Of a stretch of DNA of 64,000 nt, positions 43,750 through 55,427 are shown in pieces. The first letter of the stretch is position 1, and each line of letters starts with the position of its first letter. Source of the DNA: Verticillium longisporum (lineage: Eukaryota; Ascomycota; Sordariomycetes; Glomerellales; Plectosphaerellaceae); assembly GCA_019188255.1 (NCBI GenBank), contig JAETXT010000002.1, positions 4,898,001-4,962,000 of the forward strand. Direction: 5' to 3'. The position numbers and the translations under genes are program-made. The notes under the pieces were generated by a model, which made no database searches, had not been told where the DNA came from, and worked only from the letters and a program-made list of their open reading frames with translations.

Positions 43750-46700
43750 CTAATCCTTCGAGTGCACCTTGCTCTTGAGCTTGCCGATGAAGGCGCTGAG
43801 GCGGTTCTTCTTCTTCTGCTCGGTACCCTTCTGGCTGCTGGTGCTGGGCGTCGTAGTCGAGCCAGATGCCTCTGCCTTGGCGGGCGTGGCGGGAGACTCC
43901 TGTGTCGTCTGCTTCACGGGCTCGGCTGGCGCAGCGGCATTGGCGCCGTTAGGAAGAATCTCGCCCTCCTTCGTCGGGACAGTCTTGGTCTCCTCGGCCT
44001 TGTCCTCCACAGCGGCCGTTTCAGTCTTGGCCTCGGTAGCGGGCGCAACAGACTCGGGTTCGGACTTGACGGCAGTCGACGTGGTAGACGGACCGTCGGT
44101 CACGACTGGGGTCGGGGCGGTGTGCAGAGCGGGGTTGCTTGCGGCGGGGTCATCGCCAACCCTGGGAGCAGATGGCGTGAAGGCGGCAGGTGCGGCAACG
44201 GCAGCAGCAGCGTCTTGCTTGACCTCCTCGGTGACCAGAACAGGGGCGGCACCGACGGCAGAATCAGTCTTGACCTCCTCCGTCTTCGACTTGTCCTCGC
44301 CAACGGCGGGAACGGCCTTGACCTCCTGCAGCAGCTCGGACTCGACGGCAGCCTTGTCCTGAACAGCAGAGGTGCTGGCGGCAGCCTCGGGGGCCTTGCC
44401 GGCCTCGATGATGGACTCCTTGACCTCGCTGGGGACAGTGGGGGCGACCTCCTGGCGGACATCCTCCTGGGCCTGGCTCTTGATGGTCTCCTGCACCGAC
44501 TCGGGAAGCTTCTCCTTGACACCCTCGGGGAGGTTGGCGGCAGCACCGGCGGCGGCGACGGAGGCCTGGTTGGCAGCGTCGGTGGCCGTCTCAGAGGCCG
44601 AAGTGGCGGCGGGCTCGGCCTTGCCAATGATGGCGTCCTTCGCAGCAACGGCAGCGGCGAGCGCGATGCCGCCAGCAGTGATGGCAGTAGCGGCGATGCC
44701 GGCGTTCTCAGACTTCTGGGTTCCGAAGCCGGCGGTGCCCTCGGACGTCGAGGGGGCCTCGGGGACCTTCTCCTTCAGCTCATCCTCGACGGTAGCCTTG
44801 TCAATGACCTCCTTGGGGTCAGCGCTGGCCTCAGGGTCAACACCGGCGGCCTTCTGGCTCTCAACGACAGCCTCGGGAACCTTGGCGTCGAGCGCGGCGG
44901 TGTTGACGGTCTTGGGCACGTTGGCAGCGAGAGCGGCGGTGCTGGCCTCGGGAGTCACCGTGTTGATGGTGGTCGTGTCAATGCCGGCAGCAATGGCAGC
45001 AGCGGGCATGGGCAGGCTGGACTCGGGAATGTCGGCGCCGGTGGTGCTGGGCAGGGTAGAGTTTGCCTCGGTCAAGCCGGGCAGGCGGTCGCTCTTCTCG
45101 TACGACTCCTTGTCGAGAGTGACCTGGGAGTGAATATCACCGGCATGGGTGGAAGGGGGAGAGGCTCGCCGGGAGCAATGTTGGGCTGGGGCTTGGTCAC
45201 ATCGCTCGCAGGCAGAGGGTTGACGCTGATGGTCTTGTCGAGCTCGTCGACGGGCGTCTGGGGAAGCCGCCAATGGCATGGACGGGGTGGCCTTGGGCTC
45301 CTCCTCGCTCGCCTTGGAGTTCTCGAGAGGCACGTCCTTGGCCAGGGCGGCCGTGGTAGACTCGGGAGTGATGGTGTTCATGATGGCGGCGATGGGGTTC
45401 TCCTTCACAATCTGCTCGGGCGTCAGGAAGTTGTTTACGTTTCCCTCGTGATCAGGCTCTTGCGGGGCCGTGTGGTCGGTGATCCAGTTGTTGTCGACGA
45501 CGAACTGGGAAAAGTCAGGTCAGCTGGGGGGGGGATGTTCTGGATGTGTTGTTATGAGATCAAAGGCAGAACAGCCGAATAAGTGAGGTCAGAGTGAAGC
45601 AAAGTCCCAAAAAGACGACGAGTAAGGATGACGCGGCGCGGAATGGCTGGGTTAAATGCAGAGGTCTCGTGTTGACGGCATGGTGTCTGCAGGGGCTTTG
45701 CGGCGCTCCACAGAATTGGCGAACCTGGATAATCTTGGTTTGTGGTCGCTTGCTGGTTGCCTTGGGATCTGTCTTCGTGGAGCTTCTCACCGCTTCGACA
45801 CTAGCCGCAATCTCCCAGGGTTGGAGCCGATTGAGGGGTTGCGTCATAAGCGGACCGGGATGTTCGGTCAGACGCATCAGACGCAAGCAGTCAGGCGGGC
45901 CAAGCTGCCCCTGGCCCTGGCGTTTCTAGCCCTGCGTGCCTGGATGCCTGCCTGCCAGTCGTTGGACGAGGGAGAGACGGCTGACCTAGCAGTCTGGGGA
46001 AAAACGGAGCAGTTTGCGTCCCGTGACAAGAGGAATGGAAAGACAGCGCATCGCCGGGGCCCGCTTGTCGCTCTGTTTTGCATCGGCGCCTGGAAGCTAG
46101 CGAGCGCAGCGGCCCAGGGCCAAAGTTGCAGTCGGCGCTGGAGGCCGAACCAAACCAAACCAATCGACAGGCGACGGGGGTTTGACGGCGCTGATGGACA
46201 GCTGGCGAGACCCGATTGTGCTTCCGCATGCGGGTTTTCCTGGCGCCGCACAGGGCCTTTGATCGCAGCCCGGCGCTTCGGTACCTCGATTTTTTTTCGA
46301 TGCGCTCAGGAGACGAGCCTTGGGGCGGAGCCCAACAGAAGAAGGAAACCGGAGAGCGAGTGTGAGGTAAGGAGAAGAGGGGACATGACAAGATGCAACG
46401 TGTGCAAGGAACAGCGGTGCGACAGACAGGAGACGCAAGTCAACGTACCTTGTAGTAGATCTTCTTGGAAGCGTCGGGGAGAGTAACGTTCTTCTCGAAG
46501 GAGTCGCCGACCTTGCTGAGCTTCTCCGACTTGGTCCAGTTGTCGAAGGTGCCGGTGACATAGACCTCTTCGGCGGGATGGCCCCTAGAAGTAAGAAAAA
46601 GAGCGTGGTCAGCCAGGTGTGTCGATCGAGCCCAGGTTTGCGCCAGGTTCCAGCTCGAGCTGTCGGCTCGTGTTCAGACGGCGGCAGGCAGTGGCTCGGG

Positions 46701-47014
46701 TGCGAGGGCGCGAGAGCCAATGCGCCGTTGGGTTTGAGGCCGGCGAACGAAGGTTTGCGTCGTGCATGTGGCATGAGCAAAAGGGCATTCCAGCGCTGGG
46801 CGATTCGCGCGCGTGCGCACAAGCCCGTCGAGCTTCGTGCCAGGCGCGAAACTTCCCCCAAGCACGCACGAGCAGCTCCAATTGTCCGTTCGCCTTGCCA
46901 ATGGAGTAGGCCTTGCCAATGGAGCGGGAAGAAGAGAGGGGTGGAGGAGGGAGGGAGGGGGAGGGGCGCAAAGGGTGAAACATACCACGTGAACTTGAAG
47001 GTACCACCAGTCAT
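43750..47014 (-). CDS. CBM48 (AMPK glycogen-binding-type) domain protein, Crp1/Mdg1-like
   Basis: Exons 47014-46986, 46584-46449 and 45504-43750, about 639 residues. The first 85 residues are an AMPK1-type CBM48 (MTGGTFKFTW joined to GHPAEEVYVTGTFDNW, then KKIYYK joined to FVVDNNWITDH), as in yeast Crp1 (cruciform-DNA-binding) and Mdg1 (pheromone signalling). The remainder is a long low-complexity Ala/Glu/Lys/Pro/Val region with repeated ESTTAALA- and NTVTPEASTAALA-type units. It ends in a basic tail KNRLSAFIGKLKSKVHSKD. The second intron (45505-46448) is 944 bp, far longer than any other in the window. Between about 45150 and 45290 the open frame gives an odd Arg-rich stretch, while the adjacent frame gives family-like VDELDKTISVNPLPASD; two opposing or three same-sign indels there are likely. 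Molecular role in filamentous fungi is not established. Confidence 0.82.
45505..46448 (-). other. Exceptionally long (944-bp) intron in the Crp1-like gene
   Basis: Donor GTACGT after AAG (46449) and acceptor TTTTCCCAG before TTC (45504) keep the frame exactly inside the CBM48 fold. No exon-like sequence with family resemblance was seen inside it. Confidence 0.7.
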
Positions 47015-48718
47015 TTTGATCTCTGTGTAGTGTAGACTCGGTCTCTGTGCGAAGTGTTCGGATTAGAATTGGTGATGCTTCTGCTTCGTACGTGCGTGTG
47101 CGTTGAGTTCTGCGGCGGTCGCAAGTTGGGGAAAAAAGGGACGAAAAAAGGGACGGGAGAAATCGATGGAAGGGGTCGCGGTCGTCGAGCGCTGGGTGAG
47201 CTGAGCTGGGTAGGAATCGATGTCGTAAGGCCCGCAAGGCAAATTAGCTACACTACCCACACTAGGTTGGGTGGCGATCAGCTCGTTGGTCGCAAATGGC
47301 AGCTGGGCCTGTCGGCAGCGGTAGCGTGCCCCGAAGCCAGGTCTGGTGCCTACCTAGGATGGCTAATAAAGGGATGCGAGGGTCTTGTTCGATAGAGTAA
47401 GGTGCCGTACGTAAGTACGTAGTAGGTAAGGGCAGCAGGGTAGGATTGGTGTCTCGTGGTGAAACGACAAACAAAGGTGTCGTCGTCGGTCGAAAGAGTC
47501 AAAGATATGGATAGAGGTGGTAGAGGTGGTGGTAGTAGGTAGGTAGGATGGAAGGTCCGGAATGCACGAACACGAGGGGTTCGGGGGTCTGGATCTACCT
47601 ATGTAGTGAGATGGTGCTAAGGGGTACTTTGATCAGAGGGGAGTCGGTGCGGTTCCAGGTTGGTGCGGGCTGGTTTGGGTCCGGGTTGGGTCAGTGTCGT
47701 CGCAGTAGACGAGATGAGAGACGAGAGATTGGAGGTGGTGAGCGCGACGAGGGAAGCCAATGGGTCCGTTTCCAGGCCGGACAAGCACGGCAAGGCCAGT
47801 CGAGACGAGTCGACGACCAGGTCCCCTTCCTCCTTCTCAGCAAATAATCAGAAGGCTGGGGGTTGGGTTGCGACTTGCGCCTGCCTATCGCCGGGCGCTT
47901 GCCTCGAACAGCAGAGCAGCGATATGGGACACACAGGTGGCTGCTACCTTGGCTACCTAGCTACCTAGCTACCTAGCTACCTTACCAGGTGTAGGTGCCT
48001 TACCTAGGCACCGTACAGCCCTGGGGGCGTGGGGTGGCCCTGACCGACTCTGGCGCTAAAGCCCCAGCAAAGCTTCGAGCTAGGTACCTACCTACCTTGG
48101 GTACCGTACCGTACCGTACCTACCTAGGTAGGCACGCATAGCTAATAAGGTAAGGTACCTAGGTAGCCAGACCTAGGGAATCTCACCCTCGGCGTCGTCA
48201 CCGCCCGCCGCGCAGCTTCCTTTCTCACCTCATGCATGACGTACATCGGTCTGGCCAGCCAAGACACATGTGCATCATGCAAGAGACCAAGCACGCCATG
48301 CACCTATCCGGCCCACCTCTCTACCCGCCCCGATCATGTTCCTATCAGTGTTATGCACCTCACCAGCCTCGCTCTATTTTGTGTTTCCACGAAAGGGGGG
48401 ACCAACCCAACCCCGACGACAAGACGCATTGATTGCCCTTTCGAATCTTGAAAAGAGAAGAGCTTCTTCTGGCAGTTGGAGAAGCAGACCCACAAGACTT
48501 TGGTGTACGAGAAGCAGATTACTTTATGTAGCCCGTCCGTCTACTCATCATGTACCTATGCAGCAACTCTTTCCCAGTATCTCGTGCCCCCCCATCCATC
48601 CCATGCATGCTAGCCGCCCTCAATGCACCGTACAAATACATCCATAACCAGACCGCTCGCTCGCTCCGTTGTCGAATTCTTTGCAATCCCGTCTTGTGCT
48701 TTATCCGCTTTCTCGTAA
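47015..48718. other. Intergenic: promoter of the Crp1-like gene and 3' flank of the C2H2 regulator
   Basis: 1.7 kb with no supported gene. It holds TAGGTA/TACCTA-rich sequence at about 47400-47560 and 47950-48180. Confidence 0.5.
47953..48176. repeat. CTACCTAG tandem repeat and surrounding TACC/GGTA palindromic cluster
   Basis: CTACCTAG occurs three and a half times in tandem at 47953-47982. Within 200 bp there are TACCTAGG (48001), TAGGTACCTACCTACC (from 48081), GTACC repeated four times (about 48101-48120), CCTACCTAGGTAGG (about 48118) and GGTACCTAGGTAG (about 48154). CCTAGG and GGTACC are self-complementary, so the cluster can form small hairpins. Such motifs are common in Sordariomycete intergenic DNA. 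Confidence 0.85.
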
Positions 48719-51700
48719 TCACGCCCATTGAACGCCTTCTTCCAACTTTCTCAGCACCCGAACCGCATCCACGAACAACCGACTGCGGTTTCCAATGCAG
48801 TCGGCCTCCAGCCACGACCTCGCCAGCTCGACCACCTTCGTCGAGTCCTGCAGATTGCGAATCTTCATGACGTCCTCCTCGCCCATGCGGGCCACGGCCC
48901 TCACCCAGGCCAGCGTCGCTGCCTCACCAGCCCCTTCGCGCACCATCGTCGCGCCTTCCATCTCGTCGGCCGAGGCCCTGTGGCCAAAGGCCCAGCAGAT
49001 GAGGGCGCAGACGTACATGCCCCAGTAGTCTGATACGTCGTCCCGCCACGCCCGCGGCCTCTGCGTGTCCCATATATCCATGTTGTCTGCATCCTCATCG
49101 CCTTCGTCCGCGTCCCGCCGGTTGCCTTGCGCCGTGAAGGCCTCCATCGCTCGACAGGCGAAGATGACTGATGTTGCTGCCTCGCTCGAAGAACTCCACT
49201 GCCGGAGCCTCTTCTTGTGCTCCGCGAACGAAGACGCCTCCATCAGCTTTTGGCTGAACACCCAGCTCTCGCCGGAAACCGCCAGGAGGTCATGAAGCGG
49301 CGCGTGATGGAGCGCAAGGTACGTGTTGGCGACCGGGCAGTCCGGGAACAGCCCCGCCATGCGGCTCGGATCGCTCGGTGGTGCCGAACCCTGAGACTGG
49401 AGGCGGATGGCCTCGGACGCCAGGATGATGGACCTGTCGAACAGCGAGTGTGTCTGAATCGTGCAATCGGTCAGAGAGTCCGGGTTGATCATTGGGAGCG
49501 TCGTTAGTATGCTCATGATGTTTTCCTTGTTCGCCACCATGGCCGACCAGGCATCCGCGCTCATAGCCTCCCAAAGCTCGTTTGTCTGGCCCGTAAGGGG
49601 AATGGACGGGATCCCCTCGGCAGCAATGTCAAACTCTCTCACACGCCGTTGCTCCTGGTACACCGATGTGTGTACATCGAGCACGAAACACGCGCCGAGC
49701 AGACGACGGCGCGCTTCCATGTCGAGCCACGTGTGCCACCTGACGTTGCTAGGGCCGCTCATTGGCACAGGAGCGAAAATAACTGACGGGTCATAAACCT
49801 GCGAATGCTCATTAGGTCCTGTGTGGCTAGTCGTGGCAGACGAACTGGAGCAACTTACTCTTTGATACACATTTTCGAACTCCTTGGACGGGCGAATAGC
49901 TGCCTTGCGGCCGCGGAAACGAGCGAACAGCTCGCAGAGGAGGATAGCTTGCATCACTGATACGCTCCAATGAAGGGACTGCGACGCGTTAGTAAGGTCT
50001 TATGCTTGCGTATACTTCATCGGCGAGGCCCGGCTTACCCTTCTGGCTTGCTGCCACGCGTACTCGTGCAACTGATTGCCCCTGATCCGATCCTCCTTGC
50101 TGGTGAGATACTGCGTGGCCGCGGCAGCCATGGCGCATCGCAGCAGGTCGCATTGCTCCAATGCCTCCTCAAATGTGCGTCTGTGAACAATGGGGAACAG
50201 GTGATGGAACTTGTCCCAATACACCTCGATGTAGTACGGAATCGCCCTGTACGCACTTGCAGGCGGAGGCGATAGGGAGCTCGGAGACAGGATGGGCGCA
50301 GCCATGAGGCCCACAGCCACCTCTTTCTGGCGCCCCACGCATGCGAGCGAGTTCATCATGCGATCCGAGAGGAGGGCCGTCGATGGCGAGACTAGAATTT
50401 CAGAACTTTGAGCCTGGGCCAGAGCTCGCACTGGGACTGGATTACCAACACTGTTGGGGAAAAGATGCTGCTGATGGGGTCCAACAGCGTCTGATCATCC
50501 GGGTAGTTGGTCAAAGGCGCATCGAGCGACGGCACAAAGACTGGCCCAGACCCGAGCTGGGGCGAAGGTGAGAAAGAAAAGTAGATGGGTCCGCTCGCAG
50601 GCAAAGTGTCGAAACCGGGTGGAGGGCTTGAATGTTCATGTGAGGGATACGGAGAGAGAAGGTTGGTGCCCTGCCAGTCCACACTGGATGAGCGCTGGGC
50701 ATCAGCCCACGGACCGCGACGAGACCTCTCGGAGGGTGTGGAGAAGGGACTGTCACTGGCAGAGGAGGGCCAGTTAGATGTGTCGTGGGGATGCGAAAGC
50801 TCTGGGGGCGCGTCCATTGCTGGTGTCTGCTGACTCGGGAGGCCCTGGGTTTGAAGGTATAGCTGGGAGTAAGTTGTGTTCGTGCGGGGCTGGCTGTAGT
50901 CGATAGAGGAGAAGGTAGGTACAATCATGGAGGCTGGTGTGTTGAAGCCACTTGCAGTTCCGTCTTGAAGCAGCGGCAGCTGCTGGGGCGAATGCGATGA
51001 CAACTGATAGTCATTGTTGTATCCATGACTGCCAGATGCGGATGGGTAGTTCTCACTGCCACCACCCATTCCCGGAGACATAGACTTGCTGGCGCTGCCG
51101 GGACTCCCGAGGAACGCCGAAACGTTAGGGGCCATGTTTGGTGTCATGGATAAGTTTGGTGTTGTCGAAGGGGTGCTGTAGCTCATGACGGAGGGATGCA
51201 GCCCGAGACGAGCACCTCCATCCAGGGAGCCTGCGGACGTTCTGCGACTTCTCGGTGACTTCTCTTCGTCCAGTTCGCTGTATAGAGTCAGCGCACTGAC
51301 GACATGTGTTTTTTTGCTTTCACGGACAAGGATCGAACTCACTGCCGCTGTTGGTGTCGGTCCAAGAGATCCTTGCGGTGGAAAGCTCTATCACAACCCG
51401 GAATAGTGCAAGCATATCTTGGTGTATCGTGGCTTAGCTGATGCCGTCTGGAATCTCGGTCAATACGTTGAATGTGCAAGACATGAAGGAGCAAGCTCAC
51501 CTCAAATGCTCCGCTCTTGTGAACGTCTGGGAGAGAAGTCAGTCGTAGGTATCATACATATTGATGACTTGCGAGACGTGTCGACTCACCTTGGGGGGAC
51601 GACACTGATCACATGTATGAACAGGTACGCCCTTCTTTGCTCGACTGACTCGACCGGTGATCGGCGTCAGCTTCACTGACGCTTCCGCGCCAGCCAACAT

Positions 51701-52072
51701 ATTTGCGAGTGGCCGCATTGGTGTATTCGAGGGGTTAAGACTTCCAGATGACCCAGAGTGACCGTGACCATACAAAGACGGATCCATAGAGTCGACGCTC
51801 GTGTTGCTTGGGCGGCGATCTGCTGCTGGCTGACTTGTGTTGGACGGTGATCCGGTGGATGAAGTTGAATGTGTGATGGCTGGAAGGCCGTCGAGGGTAT
51901 GAGTGTGTTGGGCTGGTGGTATATACTTGAGGCTGGCAGTGACTGAGTCTGGTGATACCGCAGATGGTTGCTGATGAACATTGGATGAGGCTGGGACCGT
52001 GCCCTTCTTATTGGTCTGGGGATGGAACTGATGATCCTCATCTACGTTCATGATGTCCTGCAGGCTCGCCAT
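48719..52072 (-). CDS. C2H2 zinc-finger regulator with fungal_trans (middle homology) domain
   Basis: Six exons: 52072-51590, 51526-51501, 51447-51343, 51277-50039, 49978-49859, 49798-48719, about 1017 residues. Two classical C2H2 fingers are assembled from four exons: HTCDQCRPPK + TFTRAEHLR + RHQLSH, then YACTIPGCDRAFHRKDLLD and RHQQRH. A Ser/Pro-rich region of about 310 residues follows. The fungal_trans domain begins near AIPYYIEVYWDKFHHLFPI and includes SLHWSVSVMQAILLCELFAR and EARRRLLGACFVLDVH. The tiny 26-bp second exon is required for finger 1. The 60-bp last intron (49799-49858) is a multiple of three and stays open if unspliced. One frame break occurs at the C4 run (plus strand G 50456-50459): IFSP continues as GNPVPVRALAQAQSSEI one frame off, so one base is probably missing. 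Combined C2H2 and fungal_trans architecture marks a known fungal regulator class; targets are unknown. Confidence 0.85.
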
Positions 52073-55000
52073 GGTGGGTGTGTATGTGTGTGTGTGTGTT
52101 CTGAAAATGGAAAGCAAGGAAAAATAGAAAGACGGCCTAGTAGCAGACAGGGAGTGAAGGCACAGAGGCAGTAACGGAGCCGAAGATAGCAGTGACACAG
52201 CCCCGGCAGACAAGAGAATATGCGGGTGTAGACTGCGATGAACCCCCGTCGACGCAGACATGAGGTGACGAGCAAAGTTTGGGGTTGGTGAGAGGGGCGT
52301 AGACGTAGAATAGAATCAGGGGGTATGAAGAGGGGGGAGGTGCAAAAGAAGGCAGATAGACAGACGGGGGTGGGAGGGGGCAAGCGCGTGTGGTTCTTGG
52401 GTTCGTCACAGCCGGTTCCAACAGTGATGGACGTTGGGGTTGGTGTGAGTGGGAAGATGGTTCTCAAGATGCCCCATCTGCAATGGAACAGAGGTCACTC
52501 ACTCAGGCTACCCAGATGGCCAGGCGGGATGGGGGCGCTGCTACATCGAGATGGTTGGAAGGGAGGGGAGAAGACGGAAGAAGTCGAGACGGTCGACGAC
52601 ATAGGGGTCTTGGGACATGTTGTAAGGCGGTCCCGTCATGCTTTTGCCCCTGTCAGCTGTAGACATGGGTGGCGGCAACCCTTGGTTCGAAAACGCCAGG
52701 TACGTGCTCCTTCGACCACTTGGATGGGCCAGCCACGGGGCTCTCCCGTATTCTGATCAGCGTCAGGGCCATGATTGGTAGGCAGACACGCATCAGGGTC
52801 GGTTGTACAAGTCAGCCTTCTGAGGCGAGGGACGAAATAGGACGGAACCAGCGAGGGAGACGTTGCGACTCTGACATAATTCTTCCTGGAGGGGGTCTGC
52901 TGGACAGGGACGGGATGCAGAGCTGGTGTCGGTCTGGCGAGAGAGTGCGCGCGAGCTCAATGGTGAACTAGCAGACACACACGCTGAGATTTGTTCGTGC
53001 TCATGGTTGCCCTGGTCATTCGACGGGCAATAGTGACTAGAGCGGATCGAACCGAGCCGGTGCCATAATTAGCCCAGGCGCGCCAGTGGACGAAAGAGAA
53101 GGGTGGAAATGTGCTGTGGAAATGGGAGAGCGTGTGCGTGTGTGCGTGTATGATGTGTCAGACGAGGAGAGGCGCAGCCCAAAGCTCCGTAAATGTGCCA
53201 TTTCAGGATAACGTGCATGCAGCCCCAAGCCCAGCCGCAGGCCCCTGTAGCTTCTTCTTCCTCTTGCTTGTTCTGTTCCCCTTCTGCTTTCCTCGAATCG
53301 ATGTCGCTCGATCTCCGCCATCAGGACTCTGGCAACGGGAATGGCGGGAGCGGCTCACGTGTGAACAACAGTATCGTAGACAACACTCAATGGTTTGTAC
53401 ATGTCTGTCCTATACATGTTCGCAGAGTCGATCGTCCAACCGGCTGCCTGGACACGGCGTGCTTCGCAGACGACAACACTCCAGATCAGAATCTGTCGAG
53501 TCAAGATAAGACCAGGGATCGCGCTCCTTCTAGGTCTCCATTCATGTTGCCTGTCTAATCTGTCGACGGTCACCCTTCGAGCGCCGGTCGCCAGGCGACA
53601 CACGACTCGGGAAGAGAGGAGTCCTTGCGCGTGCGCGCTGGTATTAACCGCGGGAGGCGCATAGCGCGGGAGAAACAGAAACAGACGCCCGCGAGCTTGA
53701 TCATCCTTGAGGAGGGGGGCACTCGTTGGGTTGGTGGCAATGAGTCGCAAGGGAAACGAAACAAGACGAAACGAGAGAATACTGAACCCCCTGGTCCGTA
53801 ATCTGCAGTCTGGGAGTCTGTAAGGCGTTCGCGCATGTTGATTTCGGTTCATGAACCGCAGAGGACAGACCACGGGCGGAGGGGGCCGAGGGGAGGGCCG
53901 GGGGGGGGGGGCCAAAGAGATGGGGGCTCCAATGGGGCCGAGAGAGAGAGGACGGCCTGCCTGGAAGACTCCCTGCCTGGGCAGCAGCCTGGCGAGAGAC
54001 GACAGGGGGCAGCCTTGCAAGCTCAGGTGCGCCGCGCGCAGGTACGCCGCGCTCCATTGGGCGGGCGATCCTTTTTGGGTGGTCTGCTGTGAGGTACCTA
54101 CTTGCAGGGCGCCCGGAGGTGGGAGGGGAGGACTCTGTCGCCTATTTTTACTCTGCATCATTCTGGCCGAGGTACCCTTCTTCAGTTGTGTGGCGCGCTG
54201 CGGGTGCTGCGTTGTGCTGTGCTGTATGTCTGTCGATTGTACACTTGCAGTGCACTGCACGCACAAGGTTCGGTTAGCTCGCTCAATCGATGCACGAGGG
54301 GTATATCTCTCGTCGAGGGATGGCCAGCCCCGATGTCATTCATGATGGAACGCAGGCAGCACCAGGAACGCAGGCAGCACCAAGAAAACAAATGGCATGA
54401 CGGAGGATCCAGGGCAAAACGATATCAGATCAAATCCATCGAGAGAGAGATCCGACGCAGCATCAATTTTGGGGTCCGAATAGAAGGTGTGGCGTTCTGA
54501 GAAAGCAAGGTGAAGCGCACGCGGCACGCGACGGGCCAGATGAACCAGTGTCAGCCACCAGGAACCGTGACGCCTCGCGTGCCTGACAGAACCTGGGGGC
54601 GATATGCCGGGAGAAGGATTCCTGAGGCTGGGTCCAAGTTGAGATGCAGGTCCAGGTCCATGTCGAAGGGCTACCGGTCTCAAGTCCGCATCGAGGCCGA
54701 CATGGTCTGCCGGTGAACGTGTGGTCCGACTGCCCGCTGAGAAATGACCATGGGCGTGGGCGAGGGCGTGGGCGAGGGCGAGGGAGGATGAAAACCCGGT
54801 CAGCACTCCGCCACGCGATGCAGAAAGTAGAACATGGCCGTCATGTTGCGCATACGACCCTGGAGATGAAGGGAGTCAGCAATGGTCAGTCGACTGACAC
54901 CGATGATGGCGGCGAAGGTGAGGTCGATGATGAAGAGCAACAGGCAAAGAGCGGAGGTGCCTGCCAGTTGAGGAGAGGGAAGTCGCCAATCACTGGCACA

Positions 55001-55427
55001 GCCAGCTCTTGCCTACTCCTGCTGCTCTTGCCCTTGCACTTCGACCTGCACTTGGCGGCGCTTAGAGGTGTTGCTATTTTTGGCACCAGGTGGTCTTTCC
55101 TTTTCGGTCATAGATATGTCACGTGACTGTACTGGAGGTGCCAGAAGGTGCCATCTCGAGGCACCTTCCCAGAACCCACCAAGAGACAAGGCGTCCACTG
55201 AAGCTACAGGTAGCAATGCACTGCACGTGGGCCTGAAGCCCCCTCTGGAGCTGGAGGTGAGCATCAACTCCCAAGTCAACGACACGCTGAGCCATCATGC
55301 GAGCCTCGACAATACCGCATGCCATTCATCAGACGCGCAATGTCTCGGTCGAGATCCCATCATCTGTCACAGCAAGGTCATCATTATTGTTGAACAAATG
55401 CTTTCAGTTCTCCACCACCACGGAGTG
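52073..55427. other. Intergenic: promoter of the C2H2 gene and 3' flank of the GPCR gene
   Basis: 3.35 kb. No supported gene; ORFs such as 53355-54266 (-) are low complexity without motifs. There is a GT microsatellite at about 52078-52100, a G-run at about 53900 and a GGGCGT/GGGCGA hexamer repeat at about 54755-54785. Confidence 0.45.

Noticed and set aside
43762..45582. 606-codon open frame on the plus strand opposite the Crp1-like gene
   Set aside because: Gly/Leu-rich antisense product caused by the biased GC-rich codon use of the real minus-strand gene; no family motif.
53355..54266. 303-codon minus-strand open frame
   Set aside because: Low-complexity Pro/Arg/Ser-rich product without motifs; lies in a region full of simple repeats.
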